Source: Erysipelotrichaceae bacterium
GTDB taxonomy: Bacteria; Bacillota_I; Bacilli_A; Erysipelotrichales; Erysipelotrichaceae
DNA: 14,431 nt
Reading direction: 5' to 3'
Assembly (NCBI GenBank): GCA_020026035.1
Contig: JAHHRC010000027.1
Coordinates: forward strand, 1-14,431
Position 1 is the first letter of the stretch, and each line of letters begins with the position of its first letter. The position numbers were made by a program, and so were the translations under genes. The notes beneath the pieces were generated by a model. It had not been told where the DNA came from and made no database searches. It worked only from the letters and a program-made list of their open reading frames with translations. This document shows positions 1-6,478 of the stretch, one piece after another.

Positions 1-777
1 TACACCACACATTTCCCCTTTGAATAATTCCGGGTGTACCAAATACATCAAAGGCGTCGTATCATGCATCACAACCTGCCGCTTCCCAACAAGACGTTCA
101 TACAAATCCATCACAACCGTACTACTATCCTGAATCAAACTACAAGCTGGATTCAAATGTTGCAAGCGATCCAAATCTTCCTTCACAAGAACATTCTTCA
201 ACGTCACATCCAACCCACACATCACCTTCTTTACCGAAGATTCCATTACAACCTTCGCTGCATGTGGATCTGCAAAAATATTAAATTCCGCAGCCGGTGT
301 CACATTCCCATACTTCATCGACCCACCCATAAACAAAATCTCTTCCACATGGTCGACAAGATCCTTATGCACTTCTAATGCCATCGCAACATTTGTCAAT
401 GGTCCAACTGCCACAATATGCAAATTCTCATACTGAAGACTTGCCTCATACATCGCATCCCAAGCCTTCTTCGTCTCTTTTACATTCGGGGATTCTTCAA
501 TCACAACCCCACCCAAACCATCATTGCCATGTACTTCTCCAGCCGTATGCAAGGGTTTTACAAGCGGCGCAATCGCTCCAGGATACACCTTTACATCATC
601 CCGTTTTGCCAAATGCACCACATTTCTTGTGTTCTTAAACGTATTCTCATGAGTCACATTCCCAGCAACCGAAGACATTCCAACAACTTCAATCTCCTCT
701 TGTTTCAAGGAAAACAAAATCGCTAACGCATCATCAACACCACAATCGGTATCTAACCAAATATACTTCTTACTCAT
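1..777 (-). CDS. Nucleoside hydrolase (IunH/Rih family), C-terminus beyond window
   Basis: Hydrolyses the N-glycosidic bond of ribonucleosides to give a free base and ribose; cytoplasmic, calcium-dependent salvage enzyme. The frame is open from an ATG at 777 to the window edge, giving 259 residues of a family that is usually about 310, so roughly 50 C-terminal residues are missing from view. Seen: the N-terminal calcium-binding motif DTDCGVDDA (residues 9-17, with Cys where Pro is usual), TNVAMAL, the MGG segment, TPAAEFNIFADP, and the catalytic-region His at residue 238 in HDTTPL. A GGAGGA ribosome binding site lies 4-5 bases before the ATG, inside the end of the upstream gene. The start overlaps the previous gene by 8 bases (ATGAGTAA), which suggests translational coupling. 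Base specificity cannot be read from the sequence. Family assignment is secure. Confidence 0.9.
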   Translation of the reverse strand, partial: MSKKYIWLDTDCGVDDALAILFSLKQEEIEVVGMSSVAGNVTHENTFKNTRNVVHLAKRDDVKVYPGAIAPLVKPLHTAGEVHGNDGLGGVVIEESPNVKETKKAWDAMYEASLQYENLHIVAVGPLTNVAMALEVHKDLVDHVEEILFMGGSMKYGNVTPAAEFNIFADPHAAKVVMESSVKKVMCGLDVTLKNVLVKEDLDRLQHLNPACSLIQDSSTVVMDLYERLVGKRQVVMHDTTPLMYLVHPELFKGEMCGV

Positions 778-1708
778 GTCTTCCTCCAAACTTCTTTAAC
801 GCCTCAACAAGTGTTTGTACAAATAATTCACGATCAATCCCCATCAAAACACTTACATTACTTGCTTTACCGGTTGAATGATACACATCCCCAACCGTCG
901 CTCCTCTTGTATATTCTCCACACAACTCAACATCCACAAACATCTCTTCAATCTTAAAGATTTCTGGATGCACCAATGCCAACAACGCACATGGATCATG
1001 AAGCGGTGCACCCTCATAGCCTAATTGCATTGGATACTTCACAAAGAACTCCAACCAGCCAACAACAATATCCGCCACTTCATTGCCAACTTCCTTCAAC
1101 AAACCAAACTCACTTGGCTTTACAATCGCAAGTTCTGTGACATCTAATGGTGCCATCGTAATCGGAACCCCAGACTTTAACACAATCGAAAACGCCTCTG
1201 GATCCACTAACACATTAAACTCCGCAGCCGGTGTCCAATTGCCACGTGCAATTCCACCACCCATCAAAGAAATACGAACTTTCTTCTTTAATTCTGGATA
1301 CCCAAGTAAAAACATCGCAACATTCGTCTGTGGTCCTGTGGATACAATCGTAACAACTTCATCACTTTCCGCTACAACCTTCGCCATCAGTTCAACTGCC
1401 GAACAATCCGATACTTCAACCGTAGGCTCACATAGTTCTGGCCCATCTAACCCAGATACACCATGAAAGTTTGGCGCAATGATTGGCTCACTCATTAAAG
1501 GTCGTTCCGCACCCTTTGCAAGAGGTGCATCAATCCCCAATAACGTCATGATTCGAGCGGCATTATACGTTGTTTTTTCAATCGTTTGATTCCCTGCAAC
1601 CGTCGTTACAGCCTTAATATCAAAAATATCAAACGCCTTTGCTAGCGTCCAGCATATGGCATCATCATGCCCTGGATCGCCATCTAAAATAATTGGAATT
1701 TTCTTCAT
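770..1708 (-). CDS. Nucleoside hydrolase (IunH/Rih family), complete
   Basis: Full-length 312-residue ribonucleoside hydrolase, the usual size for the family. Motifs in order: DGDPGHDDA (residues 9-17, calcium site), NFHGVSGLDGP (near residues 80-90), STGPQTNVA, LMGGG, TPAAEFNVLVDPEA, and HDPCALL with His237 and Asp238 (active-site region). The DGDPGHDDA and NFHG-SGLDGP patterns resemble the RihA/RihB pyrimidine-leaning or mixed-specificity enzymes, but specificity is an inference. The ATG at 1708 has an AGGAG site 6 bases upstream and a promoter at 1737-1765. It is the first gene of a two-gene operon with the paralogue at 1-777, which begins inside its last codons. The two proteins differ clearly in their calcium-site motifs (DPG versus DCG), so they are diverged paralogues and probably prefer different nucleosides. 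Confidence 0.94.
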   Translation of the reverse strand: MKKIPIILDGDPGHDDAICWTLAKAFDIFDIKAVTTVAGNQTIEKTTYNAARIMTLLGIDAPLAKGAERPLMSEPIIAPNFHGVSGLDGPELCEPTVEVSDCSAVELMAKVVAESDEVVTIVSTGPQTNVAMFLLGYPELKKKVRISLMGGGIARGNWTPAAEFNVLVDPEAFSIVLKSGVPITMAPLDVTELAIVKPSEFGLLKEVGNEVADIVVGWLEFFVKYPMQLGYEGAPLHDPCALLALVHPEIFKIEEMFVDVELCGEYTRGATVGDVYHSTGKASNVSVLMGIDRELFVQTLVEALKKFGGRHE

Positions 1709-1736
1709 AATTATCTCCTACCACTATCTATTGCAC

Positions 1737-1765
1737 ATAATACCAAATAACCAAACGAACCACAA
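1737..1765 (-). promoter_or_regulatory. Putative sigma-A promoter for the nucleoside hydrolase operon
   Basis: On the minus strand TTGTGG (1760-1765) and TATTAT (1737-1742) are separated by 17 bases. The -35 box is weak (TTG only) and the -10 box is fair. It lies just after the rplA terminator and about 30 bases before the hydrolase start, where a promoter is needed. Confidence 0.5.
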
Positions 1766-1771
1766 ACAAAG

Positions 1772-1799
1772 AAAAAAGGCATGAACCTAAGTTCACACC
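1772..1799 (-). terminator. Rho-independent terminator after rplA
   Basis: On the minus strand GGTGTGAAC pairs with GTTCATGCC (9 pairs, two of them G-T) around a TTAG loop, followed directly by six T. It starts 13 bases after the rplA stop codon and separates the ribosomal operon from the nucleoside hydrolases. Confidence 0.88.
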
Positions 1800-1812
1800 T
1801 CATATTGAATTC

Positions 1813-2490
1813 TTATTCAACTGTTACTTGGATACCAGGACCCATTGTTGTTGCCATTGCAACAGACTTAATGAATTGTCCCTTAACAGAGTTTGGACGA
1901 ATACGAACGATTTGTTCATATAGAGCCTTGTAGTTTTCAACAAGAGCTTCATCTGTAAAGCTAGCCTTACCAATGATGCAGTTAACGTTACCGTCTTTGT
2001 CTGTACGGTATTCAACTTTACCCTTCTTGATTTCTTCAATAGCGTTTGTAACGTCCATTGTTACTGTACCAGTCTTAGGGTTTGGCATAAGTCCACGAGG
2101 ACCTAGTACACGACCTAATTTACCAAGTTGACCCATCATGTCTGGAGTTGCAACGATGATATCGAAGTCCATCCATCCACCTTGAATCTTTTCGATCATG
2201 TCAACAGCACCAACGAAGTCAGCACCTGCAGCCTTAGCTTCTTCAGCCTTAGCACCTTGCGCAATTACAAGAACCTTAGCAGTCTTACCTGTTCCGTTAG
2301 GAAGAACCATCGCACCACGGATGTTTTGGTCAGCCTGACGAGGGTCGATATTTAAGTGGAAGCAAACTTCTACTGTTGAATCGAATGATGTACATGTTGT
2401 TTTCTTAGCGAGAGCTACGGCATCAACACAGCTATATGTTGTGTCCTTGTTAACCATAGCCAATGCTGCTTTATACTTTTTACCTGCCAT
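1813..2490 (-). CDS. rplA: 50S ribosomal protein L1
   Basis: Protein of the 50S L1 stalk, which moves with deacylated tRNA leaving the E site; in several bacteria and archaea it is also the translational repressor of its own operon. The 225-residue product has the typical L1 organisation, with the diagnostic GRVLGPRGLMPNPKTGTV block in the second domain and the GKVEYRTDKDGNVNCIIGK block of domain I nearer the C-terminus. The length is slightly below the usual 230. ATG at 2490 lies 2 bases after the rplK stop, with a GGGAGG site inside the last rplK codons, so the two genes are translationally linked. A terminator follows directly; rplJ and rplL are not next to it, unlike the common Firmicute order. 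The leader upstream of rplK carries an L1-site mimic (2945-2984), consistent with autogenous control by this protein. Confidence 0.98.
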   Translation of the reverse strand: MAGKKYKAALAMVNKDTTYSCVDAVALAKKTTCTSFDSTVEVCFHLNIDPRQADQNIRGAMVLPNGTGKTAKVLVIAQGAKAEEAKAAGADFVGAVDMIEKIQGGWMDFDIIVATPDMMGQLGKLGRVLGPRGLMPNPKTGTVTMDVTNAIEEIKKGKVEYRTDKDGNVNCIIGKASFTDEALVENYKALYEQIVRIRPNSVKGQFIKSVAMATTMGPGIQVTVE

Positions 2491-2492
2491 GA

Positions 2493-2918
2493 TTACTTAA
2501 CCTCCCAACCTTCAATTGCGATACCCATGTTCTTAGCAGTACCAGCAACGATTTTCATTGCAGCCTCAACGTCATTAGCGTTTAGGTCTGGCATCTTGTA
2601 TTCAGCGATCTCTTTTAGTTGATCAACTGTGATTTTTCCAGCAACCTTAGTACCTGGAGTACCGGAAGCCTTGTCTACACCAGCTGCCTTCTTTAGAAGA
2701 GCTGCTGCTGGAGTTGTCTTGATAACGAAATCAAAACTCTTGTCTTCATAAGCAGTAATGATAACAGGAACGATGTCGCCCTTGCGATCCTTAGTCTGAT
2801 CATTGAATTCTGTACAGAACTTAGGCATGTTAATGCCCGCTGAAGCTAGAGCTGGTCCTGGTTTAGCACCGCCAGCCATGAATTGAAGCTTACATACTTT
2901 TGCAATCTTTTTTGCCAT
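2493..2918 (-). CDS. rplK: 50S ribosomal protein L11
   Basis: Component of the GTPase-associated centre of the 50S subunit, where it binds the 23S rRNA region recognised by thiostrepton and takes part in factor binding and the stringent response. The product begins MAKKIAKVCKLQF and is 141 residues, the standard L11 length, with the conserved PGPALASAGINMPKFC-type N-terminal segment and the TPPAA-like segment (here TPAAALLKKAAG) of the linker and RNA-binding domain. The start is set at 2918: an AAGGAGG site lies 8 bases upstream, whereas the in-frame ATG at 2945 would place that site inside the coding region and add nine residues not found in L11. Transcribed from the strong promoter at 3010-3039 through an approximately 85-base leader. 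First gene of rplK-rplA. Confidence 0.98.
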   Translation of the reverse strand: MAKKIAKVCKLQFMAGGAKPGPALASAGINMPKFCTEFNDQTKDRKGDIVPVIITAYEDKSFDFVIKTTPAAALLKKAAGVDKASGTPGTKVAGKITVDQLKEIAEYKMPDLNANDVEAAMKIVAGTAKNMGIAIEGWEVK

Positions 2919-2944
2919 GTGGCTATCCTCCTTATAGATAATCA

Positions 2945-2984
2945 CATGCAGTGGTTAAACGGATGATTACTCCTCCCACGCATG
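2945..2984 (-). promoter_or_regulatory. L1-binding leader element of rplK-rplA (rRNA mimic)
   Basis: In the transcript, CAUGC-GUGG pairs with CCAC-U-GCAUG (nine pairs with one bulged U). Above it is an asymmetric internal loop, with GA on the 5' side and GUUUAA on the 3' side, and then a short GGA/UCC hairpin. The 5' arm reads GUGGGAGG and the 3' arm ends UUUAACCAC. This closely resembles the L1 site of bacterial 23S rRNA, where GUGGGAGG is closed by a CC...UUGAAAUACCAC strand (E. coli sequence recalled, not searched). Autogenous control by L1 binding an rRNA-like leader is established for E. coli and Methanococcus. Its function here is inferred. It lies 27 bases before the rplK start. Confidence 0.8.
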
Positions 2985-2986
2985 AA

Positions 2987-3002
2987 CACGTATTTTTACG
3001 TG
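2987..3002 (-). promoter_or_regulatory. Hairpin at the 5' end of the rplK leader
   Basis: A perfect 6-pair stem, CACGTA/TACGTG with an AAAA loop, begins within a base or two of the expected transcription start of the rplK promoter. It could protect the 5' end of the mRNA or help fold the L1 site that follows two bases later. No T run follows, so it is not a terminator. Confidence 0.6.
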
Positions 3003-3009
3003 CTCTAGT

Positions 3010-3039
3010 AGTATACCGTGAATACCCACCCATTGTCAA
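3010..3039 (-). promoter_or_regulatory. Strong sigma-A promoter for rplK-rplA
   Basis: On the minus strand a perfect TTGACA (3034-3039) is followed after 18 bases by TATACT (3010-3015), five of six consensus bases. The predicted start is near 3003, giving an untranslated leader of about 85 bases. This shows that rplK-rplA is transcribed independently of nusG. Confidence 0.9.
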
Positions 3040-3082
3040 TCACAACCACAAAAAGATTTACGCTAATCTAAGCCATTTTCTC

Positions 3083-3141
3083 AAAAAAAGACAGACCCAC
3101 TCACCTTCCACACAATTGTGTCGTCGATTTGTGTTCTGTCT
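3083..3141 (-). terminator. Terminator after the SPFH operon, with long apical region
   Basis: On the minus strand AGACAGA (3135-3141) pairs with TCTGTCT (3089-3095), and seven T follow (3083-3089). The enclosed 39 bases can add a CAC/GTG step and contain a 12-base palindrome, ACACAATTGTGT (3110-3121), that can form its own hairpin. The basal stem plus T run fits a Rho-independent terminator 12 bases after the stop codon; the loop is longer than usual. Confidence 0.7.
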
Positions 3142-3153
3142 ATGCAAATCCAT

Positions 3154-4038
3154 TTACTTCTTATCTACAGAAACTTCCTTCAAAGCCGTTGCTAAGCCTG
3201 CAAGACCTGCAATATCACTTGGAATCAAAATCTTCGAAGAAGGTGATTGACCCAACTTCTCTAACGCCTTCAAGGATTCAAGTTCCACAACTTCCTTACT
3301 CGGACACGCTTCACGAATCATACGCAAGCCATCGGCAGTCGCTTGTTGTACCATACGAATCGATTCCGCTTGACCTTCTGCTTCTTTGATGCGCTTTTGT
3401 TTTTCTGCTTCCGCTTGAAGAATCGTTGATTCCTTCACACCTTCGGCAATAAGAATCGCAGAACGCTTTTCCCCTTCTGCCTTCAAGATACTCTCACGAC
3501 GTTCACGTTCGGCACGCATCTGTTTCTCCATCGCATCTTGAATATCTTTTGGTGGAATAATATTACGCACTTCTACACGATTAATCTTAATTCCCCAAGG
3601 ATCCGTTGCTTCATCAAGAATAATACGAATACGACCATTGATATGATCACGAGATGTCAATGTTTCATCAAGCTCTAAATCACCAATGATATTACGCAAT
3701 GTCGTAGCCGTTAAATTCTCAATCGCTGCAAGAGGCGTCGTAATTCCATACGCCAATAACTTTGGATCTGTGATTTGGAAATACACAACGGTATCAATCT
3801 CCATTGTGACATTATCCTTTGTAATCACAGGCTGAGGCAAGAAGTCTGCTACCTGTTCCTTCAATGTTACTTTCTTCGCAACACGATCAATAAACGGAAC
3901 CATGAAATGCAAACCAACCTGCCATGTGTCTTGGTATGCCCCAAGACGTTCCACAACATAGGCCTCTGCCTGTGGAACAATCTTCACACAACTTCCAACC
4001 AAGGCAACCAATAAAACTAAAACAACAATAACATACAT
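3154..4038 (-). CDS. SPFH/band 7 membrane protein (stomatin/QmcA-like)
   Basis: Membrane-anchored SPFH protein that is expected to form large ring-like assemblies and organise membrane microdomains, often with a protease or NfeD partner. The 294-residue product has one N-terminal membrane segment (about residues 2-20), followed by the stomatin pattern VPQAEAYVVERLGAY, the SPFH core with YFQITDP and LRNIIGDLELDETLTSRD, then PPKDIQDAMEKQMRAERERR leading into a charged Glu/Lys/Ala coiled coil (about residues 165-240), and a short tail. Length and order match the QmcA/stomatin class, not the longer flotillin class. A GGAAAGGG site precedes the ATG at 4038. Third gene of an operon, 14 bases after the NfeD-like gene; SPFH-NfeD pairing is well known. 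The substrate or partner is not visible. Confidence 0.92.
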   Translation of the reverse strand: MYVIVVLVLLVALVGSCVKIVPQAEAYVVERLGAYQDTWQVGLHFMVPFIDRVAKKVTLKEQVADFLPQPVITKDNVTMEIDTVVYFQITDPKLLAYGITTPLAAIENLTATTLRNIIGDLELDETLTSRDHINGRIRIILDEATDPWGIKINRVEVRNIIPPKDIQDAMEKQMRAERERRESILKAEGEKRSAILIAEGVKESTILQAEAEKQKRIKEAEGQAESIRMVQQATADGLRMIREACPSKEVVELESLKALEKLGQSPSSKILIPSDIAGLAGLATALKEVSVDKK

Positions 4039-4052
4039 AAAATTTCCCTTTC

Positions 4053-4493
4053 CTATTTTTCTACCGCTTCAACAATCAACTTCACGCCTTCAATTCGAAC
4101 AACACGAACCTCTTGACCCTTGCAAATTTCATACTCACCACTTGCAAGTGCAGACCAGGACATGCCATTCAATTTCACGCGGCCAACCGTCAATGGTTGA
4201 ATCGTTTCTTCCACAACACCATGTTCACCAACCAGTGCATCTGTGTTTGTTTTCTCTTTTCCAAGCTTCAATCGATCCACAAGTACCGCTCGTGTCTTCA
4301 TGAGTAACACAATTGAAACACCAACAAAGGCAATCACCTGCACCACGACATGAAGCCCAAAATACGCTAGAATCGCACTTACAAGTGCCCCACACGCAAA
4401 CCAAATCGTCGTTAATCCTTGCGTTGCAATCTCAAATACAAATAAGAAAATCGCAACCACAGACCACATCTGAACTAGATTGATTCCTTCCAT
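4053..4493 (-). CDS. NfeD-like membrane protein (short form)
   Basis: Short NfeD-family protein: three membrane segments (about residues 8-26, 30-45 and 47-65) followed by a soluble OB-fold-like C-terminal domain with LVGEHGVVEETIQPLTVGRVKLNG and a GQEVRVVRIEGVKLIVE end. It lacks the N-terminal ClpP-like protease of long NfeD proteins and is 146 residues, typical of the short class. In many bacteria this class is encoded next to an SPFH protein and is thought to act with it in the membrane; the next gene here is exactly that. The ATG at 4493 is chosen because an AAGGTG site precedes it by 5 bases. An in-frame GTG at 4511 overlaps the previous stop codon but has no clear site. The gene starts 14 bases after the upstream stop, so coupling is likely. 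Confidence 0.88.
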   Translation of the reverse strand: MEGINLVQMWSVVAIFLFVFEIATQGLTTIWFACGALVSAILAYFGLHVVVQVIAFVGVSIVLLMKTRAVLVDRLKLGKEKTNTDALVGEHGVVEETIQPLTVGRVKLNGMSWSALASGEYEICKGQEVRVVRIEGVKLIVEAVEK

Positions 4494-4507
4494 ACAAACA
4501 CCTTCTT

Positions 4508-5047
4508 TCACTCACTAAAATATCGATAGATAAGCAAATACACAAAACTTCCTTCAATCAACCCCACAAACAACGGTAAGGATTGATTCACAAACAATAC
4601 ACCTAAGTTCATCCACAAAAACAAACAGAACACCAAAGGCCCTTTTTGATTACTAATAGGCACACTCTTCAACACCCTCTGCATACTTATACGTATAAAT
4701 ACTAAGGCAATCACAAAATACAACAATTGATAAAACGTATTCGTAAGAAACTCTAACGGTAAAAGCCATACCACACCAACCACAATGGCTAGAATATTCA
4801 TCCAAAGATACGACTTCGTTTCTTCTTCTTTTTCCACAACAACCTCGACCAACGATCGATCATACGCTTTTCGTTTATCTTCATCGATCAATGTCGCATA
4901 GGCATTCCGAAGTTCTTTCCGTAAACGTTGCAATTCCTTAGAATCCTTCTTGCGAATCAAACACTCTTTCATCCTTGTTTCATACGCTTCTTGGATTTCT
5001 TTACGACTTGCAAACTTACCAACTTGTAAGACTTCATATTTCGTCAT
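4508..5047 (-). CDS. J-domain-like membrane protein lacking HPD
   Basis: The first 60 or so residues look like a DnaJ J-domain: YEVLQVG at the start of helix I, a KEIQEAYETRMKE helix II, and RLRKELRNAYATLIDEDKRKAYD at the end, the last part being the classic helix III/IV pattern. The HPD tripeptide between helices II and III, needed to stimulate Hsp70 ATPase, is absent (RKKDSKEL stands there). Four hydrophobic segments follow (about 76-95, 101-120, 134-153 and 155-175) and nothing else, so the 179-residue protein would be a membrane-anchored J-like scaffold. ATG at 5047 has a GAGG site 5 bases upstream and lies about 14 bases after an extended -10 promoter; the longer in-frame start at 5095 would begin inside the promoter and terminator. 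First gene of the operon with NfeD-like and SPFH proteins. Function unknown. Confidence 0.8.
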   Translation of the reverse strand: MTKYEVLQVGKFASRKEIQEAYETRMKECLIRKKDSKELQRLRKELRNAYATLIDEDKRKAYDRSLVEVVVEKEEETKSYLWMNILAIVVGVVWLLPLEFLTNTFYQLLYFVIALVFIRISMQRVLKSVPISNQKGPLVFCLFLWMNLGVLFVNQSLPLFVGLIEGSFVYLLIYRYFSE

Positions 5048-5067
5048 ACACACCTCTATATGCCTAT

Positions 5068-5076
5068 ATTTTAGCA
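5068..5076 (-). promoter_or_regulatory. Extended -10 promoter for the J-like/NfeD/SPFH operon
   Basis: On the minus strand TGCTAAAAT (5068-5076) matches the extended -10 form TGnTATAAT at five of six core bases. No good -35 box lies upstream, where the nusG-operon terminator sits, which is typical of extended -10 promoters. The predicted start near 5061 leaves a leader of about 14 bases including the ribosome binding site. Confidence 0.65.
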
Positions 5077-5081
5077 TAAAT

Positions 5082-5114
5082 AAAAAAACTAACACACAAC
5101 TTGCATGTTAGTTT
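5082..5114 (-). terminator. Rho-independent terminator of the rpmG/secE/nusG transcript
   Basis: On the minus strand AAACTAACA pairs with TGTTAGTTT (nine pairs) and can extend inward by three more (TGC/GTG with wobbles); seven T follow. It begins 5 bases after the stop codon of the membrane gene behind nusG and directly abuts the promoter of the next operon. Confidence 0.9.
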
Positions 5115-5119
5115 CGTTC

Positions 5120-5566
5120 TTATTTCTTAGCGCCTTTGTATTCGGTCTTAGAGTATCCAACATAAAGCGTGAATAGAATGTTGAATAACATCAAACCAAT
5201 TGCTGTACCATTCTTACGATTGAATGCACGTGCTTCAAAGTGACACTTTCTCAACCACAACCAAGTTGCGAATAGAAGAGATAGTAAACCAACCCATCCA
5301 AGAGGTTGAATTGCTAAACGTGCCCCCATGACATAACATACAACACCAACAATCGAAGAAATTGCCCAATATAATCCCATGTTCTTTTTATCCCAAACAA
5401 TTTGGAACAACTTTACTTCACGATACACTGGAATGTATGCAATTGCTTTGTTTGAAACCTTTGCCATTTCAAAGATATGACGCATACCTAATGTATGAGT
5501 TACATACCAAATAACCGCAAAGATCATATATGTATTGGCAATTCTTGCCATTTCTTGTGTTACCAT
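5120..5566 (-). CDS. Unknown four-helix membrane protein behind nusG (DUF5684-like?)
   Basis: A 148-residue integral membrane protein with hydrophobic segments at about residues 10-30, 63-82, 86-105 and 120-138. Between the first two is a short soluble part, IFEMAKVSNKAIAYIPVYREVKLFQIVWDKK; the pattern 'small helix, A-x-IP-VY, hydrophobic, charged' recalls DUF5684-type proteins and the membrane regions sometimes seen near signal peptidases, but this is a weak resemblance. I do not recognise a function. It starts 2 bases after the nusG stop, with its likely site (AAAAGG) inside the nusG end, and the transcript terminates right after it, so it is co-expressed and probably translationally coupled with NusG. 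This is not a usual member of the secE-nusG cluster. The C-terminal KTEYKGAKK tail is basic and may face the cytoplasm. Confidence 0.75.
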   Translation of the reverse strand: MVTQEMARIANTYMIFAVIWYVTHTLGMRHIFEMAKVSNKAIAYIPVYREVKLFQIVWDKKNMGLYWAISSIVGVVCYVMGARLAIQPLGWVGLLSLLFATWLWLRKCHFEARAFNRKNGTAIGLMLFNILFTLYVGYSKTEYKGAKK

Positions 5567-5568
5567 AA

Positions 5569-6144
5569 TTAGTCAACCTTTTCTAGGTCACTGTACTTGA
5601 TATCTGTAGGTGTTTCACGACCAAACAACATCGTTAGAACCTGAGCAATTTGCGTAGTATCGTTCATTGCTGAGATTTCACCTTCCATACCAGTAAATGG
5701 ACCAGTTAGAATCTTAACATGATCACCAACAGCGAAGTCTACAACAACCGTAGTATCCCCTTGACCAAGTCTTCTTAGGATGGATTCCATTTCCACAGGA
5801 GAAACTGGGAAAGGCTTAGCCCCACCACCAGAAGATCCGATAAATCCAGTTACACCCGGTGTATTACGTACAACGTACCAAGCTTCATCTGTCATAATCA
5901 TTTCAACAAACAAATACCCTGGGTACATATTTGTCATCTTTTCAACTTGCTTACCATTCTTAATTACAATCTCAGATTGCTCTGCAACTAAGATTCTAAA
6001 TAAGGAATCTTGAATACCCATACTTTCAATACGACGTTCAAGATTTTCTTTTACTTTGTTTTCGTGACCAGAATATGTATTAACTACATACCAACGTTTC
6101 ACGTTCTTGTCATCCATAATTGGATTCATTGTTTCATTTGCCAT
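5569..6144 (-). CDS. nusG: Transcription termination/antitermination factor NusG
   Basis: Universal RNA polymerase elongation factor that binds the clamp of the beta' subunit through its NGN domain and links to Rho or the ribosomal protein S10 through its KOW domain. The 191-residue product has the NGN signature RWYVVNTYSGHENKVKENL (from about residue 17), MYPGYLFVEM, VRNTPGVTGFIG, and the C-terminal KOW unit with GDHVKILTGPFTGMEGEI. It carries a roughly 15-residue N-terminal extension and a slightly long Gly-rich linker, giving a length a little above the common 175-180. The start at 6144 lies 6 bases after secE; its ribosome site (GGAG, about 11 bases away) is within the secE end, so translation is probably coupled. 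An in-frame ATG exists at residue 6. Part of rpmG-secE-nusG. Confidence 0.97.
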   Translation of the reverse strand: MANETMNPIMDDKNVKRWYVVNTYSGHENKVKENLERRIESMGIQDSLFRILVAEQSEIVIKNGKQVEKMTNMYPGYLFVEMIMTDEAWYVVRNTPGVTGFIGSSGGGAKPFPVSPVEMESILRRLGQGDTTVVVDFAVGDHVKILTGPFTGMEGEISAMNDTTQIAQVLTMLFGRETPTDIKYSDLEKVD

Positions 6145-6150
6145 ACTTTA

Positions 6151-6348
6151 TTACGCTCCAATTCCAATGAGCTTCAAAACATAAGATACGATGAATTCAC
6201 ATAACACGAAGTATAATGCAAAGAATGCAGTAAAAGTCACTACTTCTCCCGTACGTGTTGCAGTATCTTGTTTCTTAGGCCAGCGAACTCTTTTTGTTTC
6301 TTTTTTGATTCCATCAAAACTAAATGTTCGATCCATTTTCTTATCCAT
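6151..6348 (-). CDS. secE: Preprotein translocase subunit SecE
   Basis: Essential small subunit of the SecYEG channel that clamps the two halves of SecY. The 65-residue product is the short, single-span Gram-positive form: an amphipathic N-terminal region with the conserved KKETKRVRWPKKQD pattern, followed by one membrane segment (about residues 37-60). An AGGAGG site lies 6 bases before the ATG at 6348. It is followed by nusG after 6 bases, the near-universal order. The 130-base gap to rpmG shows no clear promoter or strong terminator, so transcription from the rpmG promoter is the simplest reading. Confidence 0.95.
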   Translation of the reverse strand: MDKKMDRTFSFDGIKKETKRVRWPKKQDTATRTGEVVTFTAFFALYFVLCEFIVSYVLKLIGIGA

Positions 6349-6478
6349 AAGAAGCCTCCTATTCCTATCAATTCATTTGATTCCTTCACTCTAAAGTTAA
6401 CACAAACAATGCCCGAGCAAACATTGACCACCGTCATTAACCCTTACTACCTTTGTTTTAAAACTCGCCACTAAATCT

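Noticed and set aside
34..726. Plus-strand open frames over the partial nucleoside hydrolase
   Set aside because: They are opposite to a frame with clear IunH motifs, and their His/Pro/Gln-rich products show no known domain.
2919..2945. An earlier in-frame ATG for L11 at 2945
   Set aside because: It would place the AAGGAGG site inside the gene and add nine residues that L11 does not have.
6407..6426. Short hairpin CAATG/CATTG between rpmG and secE
   Set aside because: Only five pairs and a poor T tract follow on the minus strand; too weak to call a terminator or attenuator.
6455..6464. Palindrome GTTTTAAAAC behind rpmG
   Set aside because: An AT-rich 10-base palindrome in low-GC DNA is expected by chance and no role is visible.
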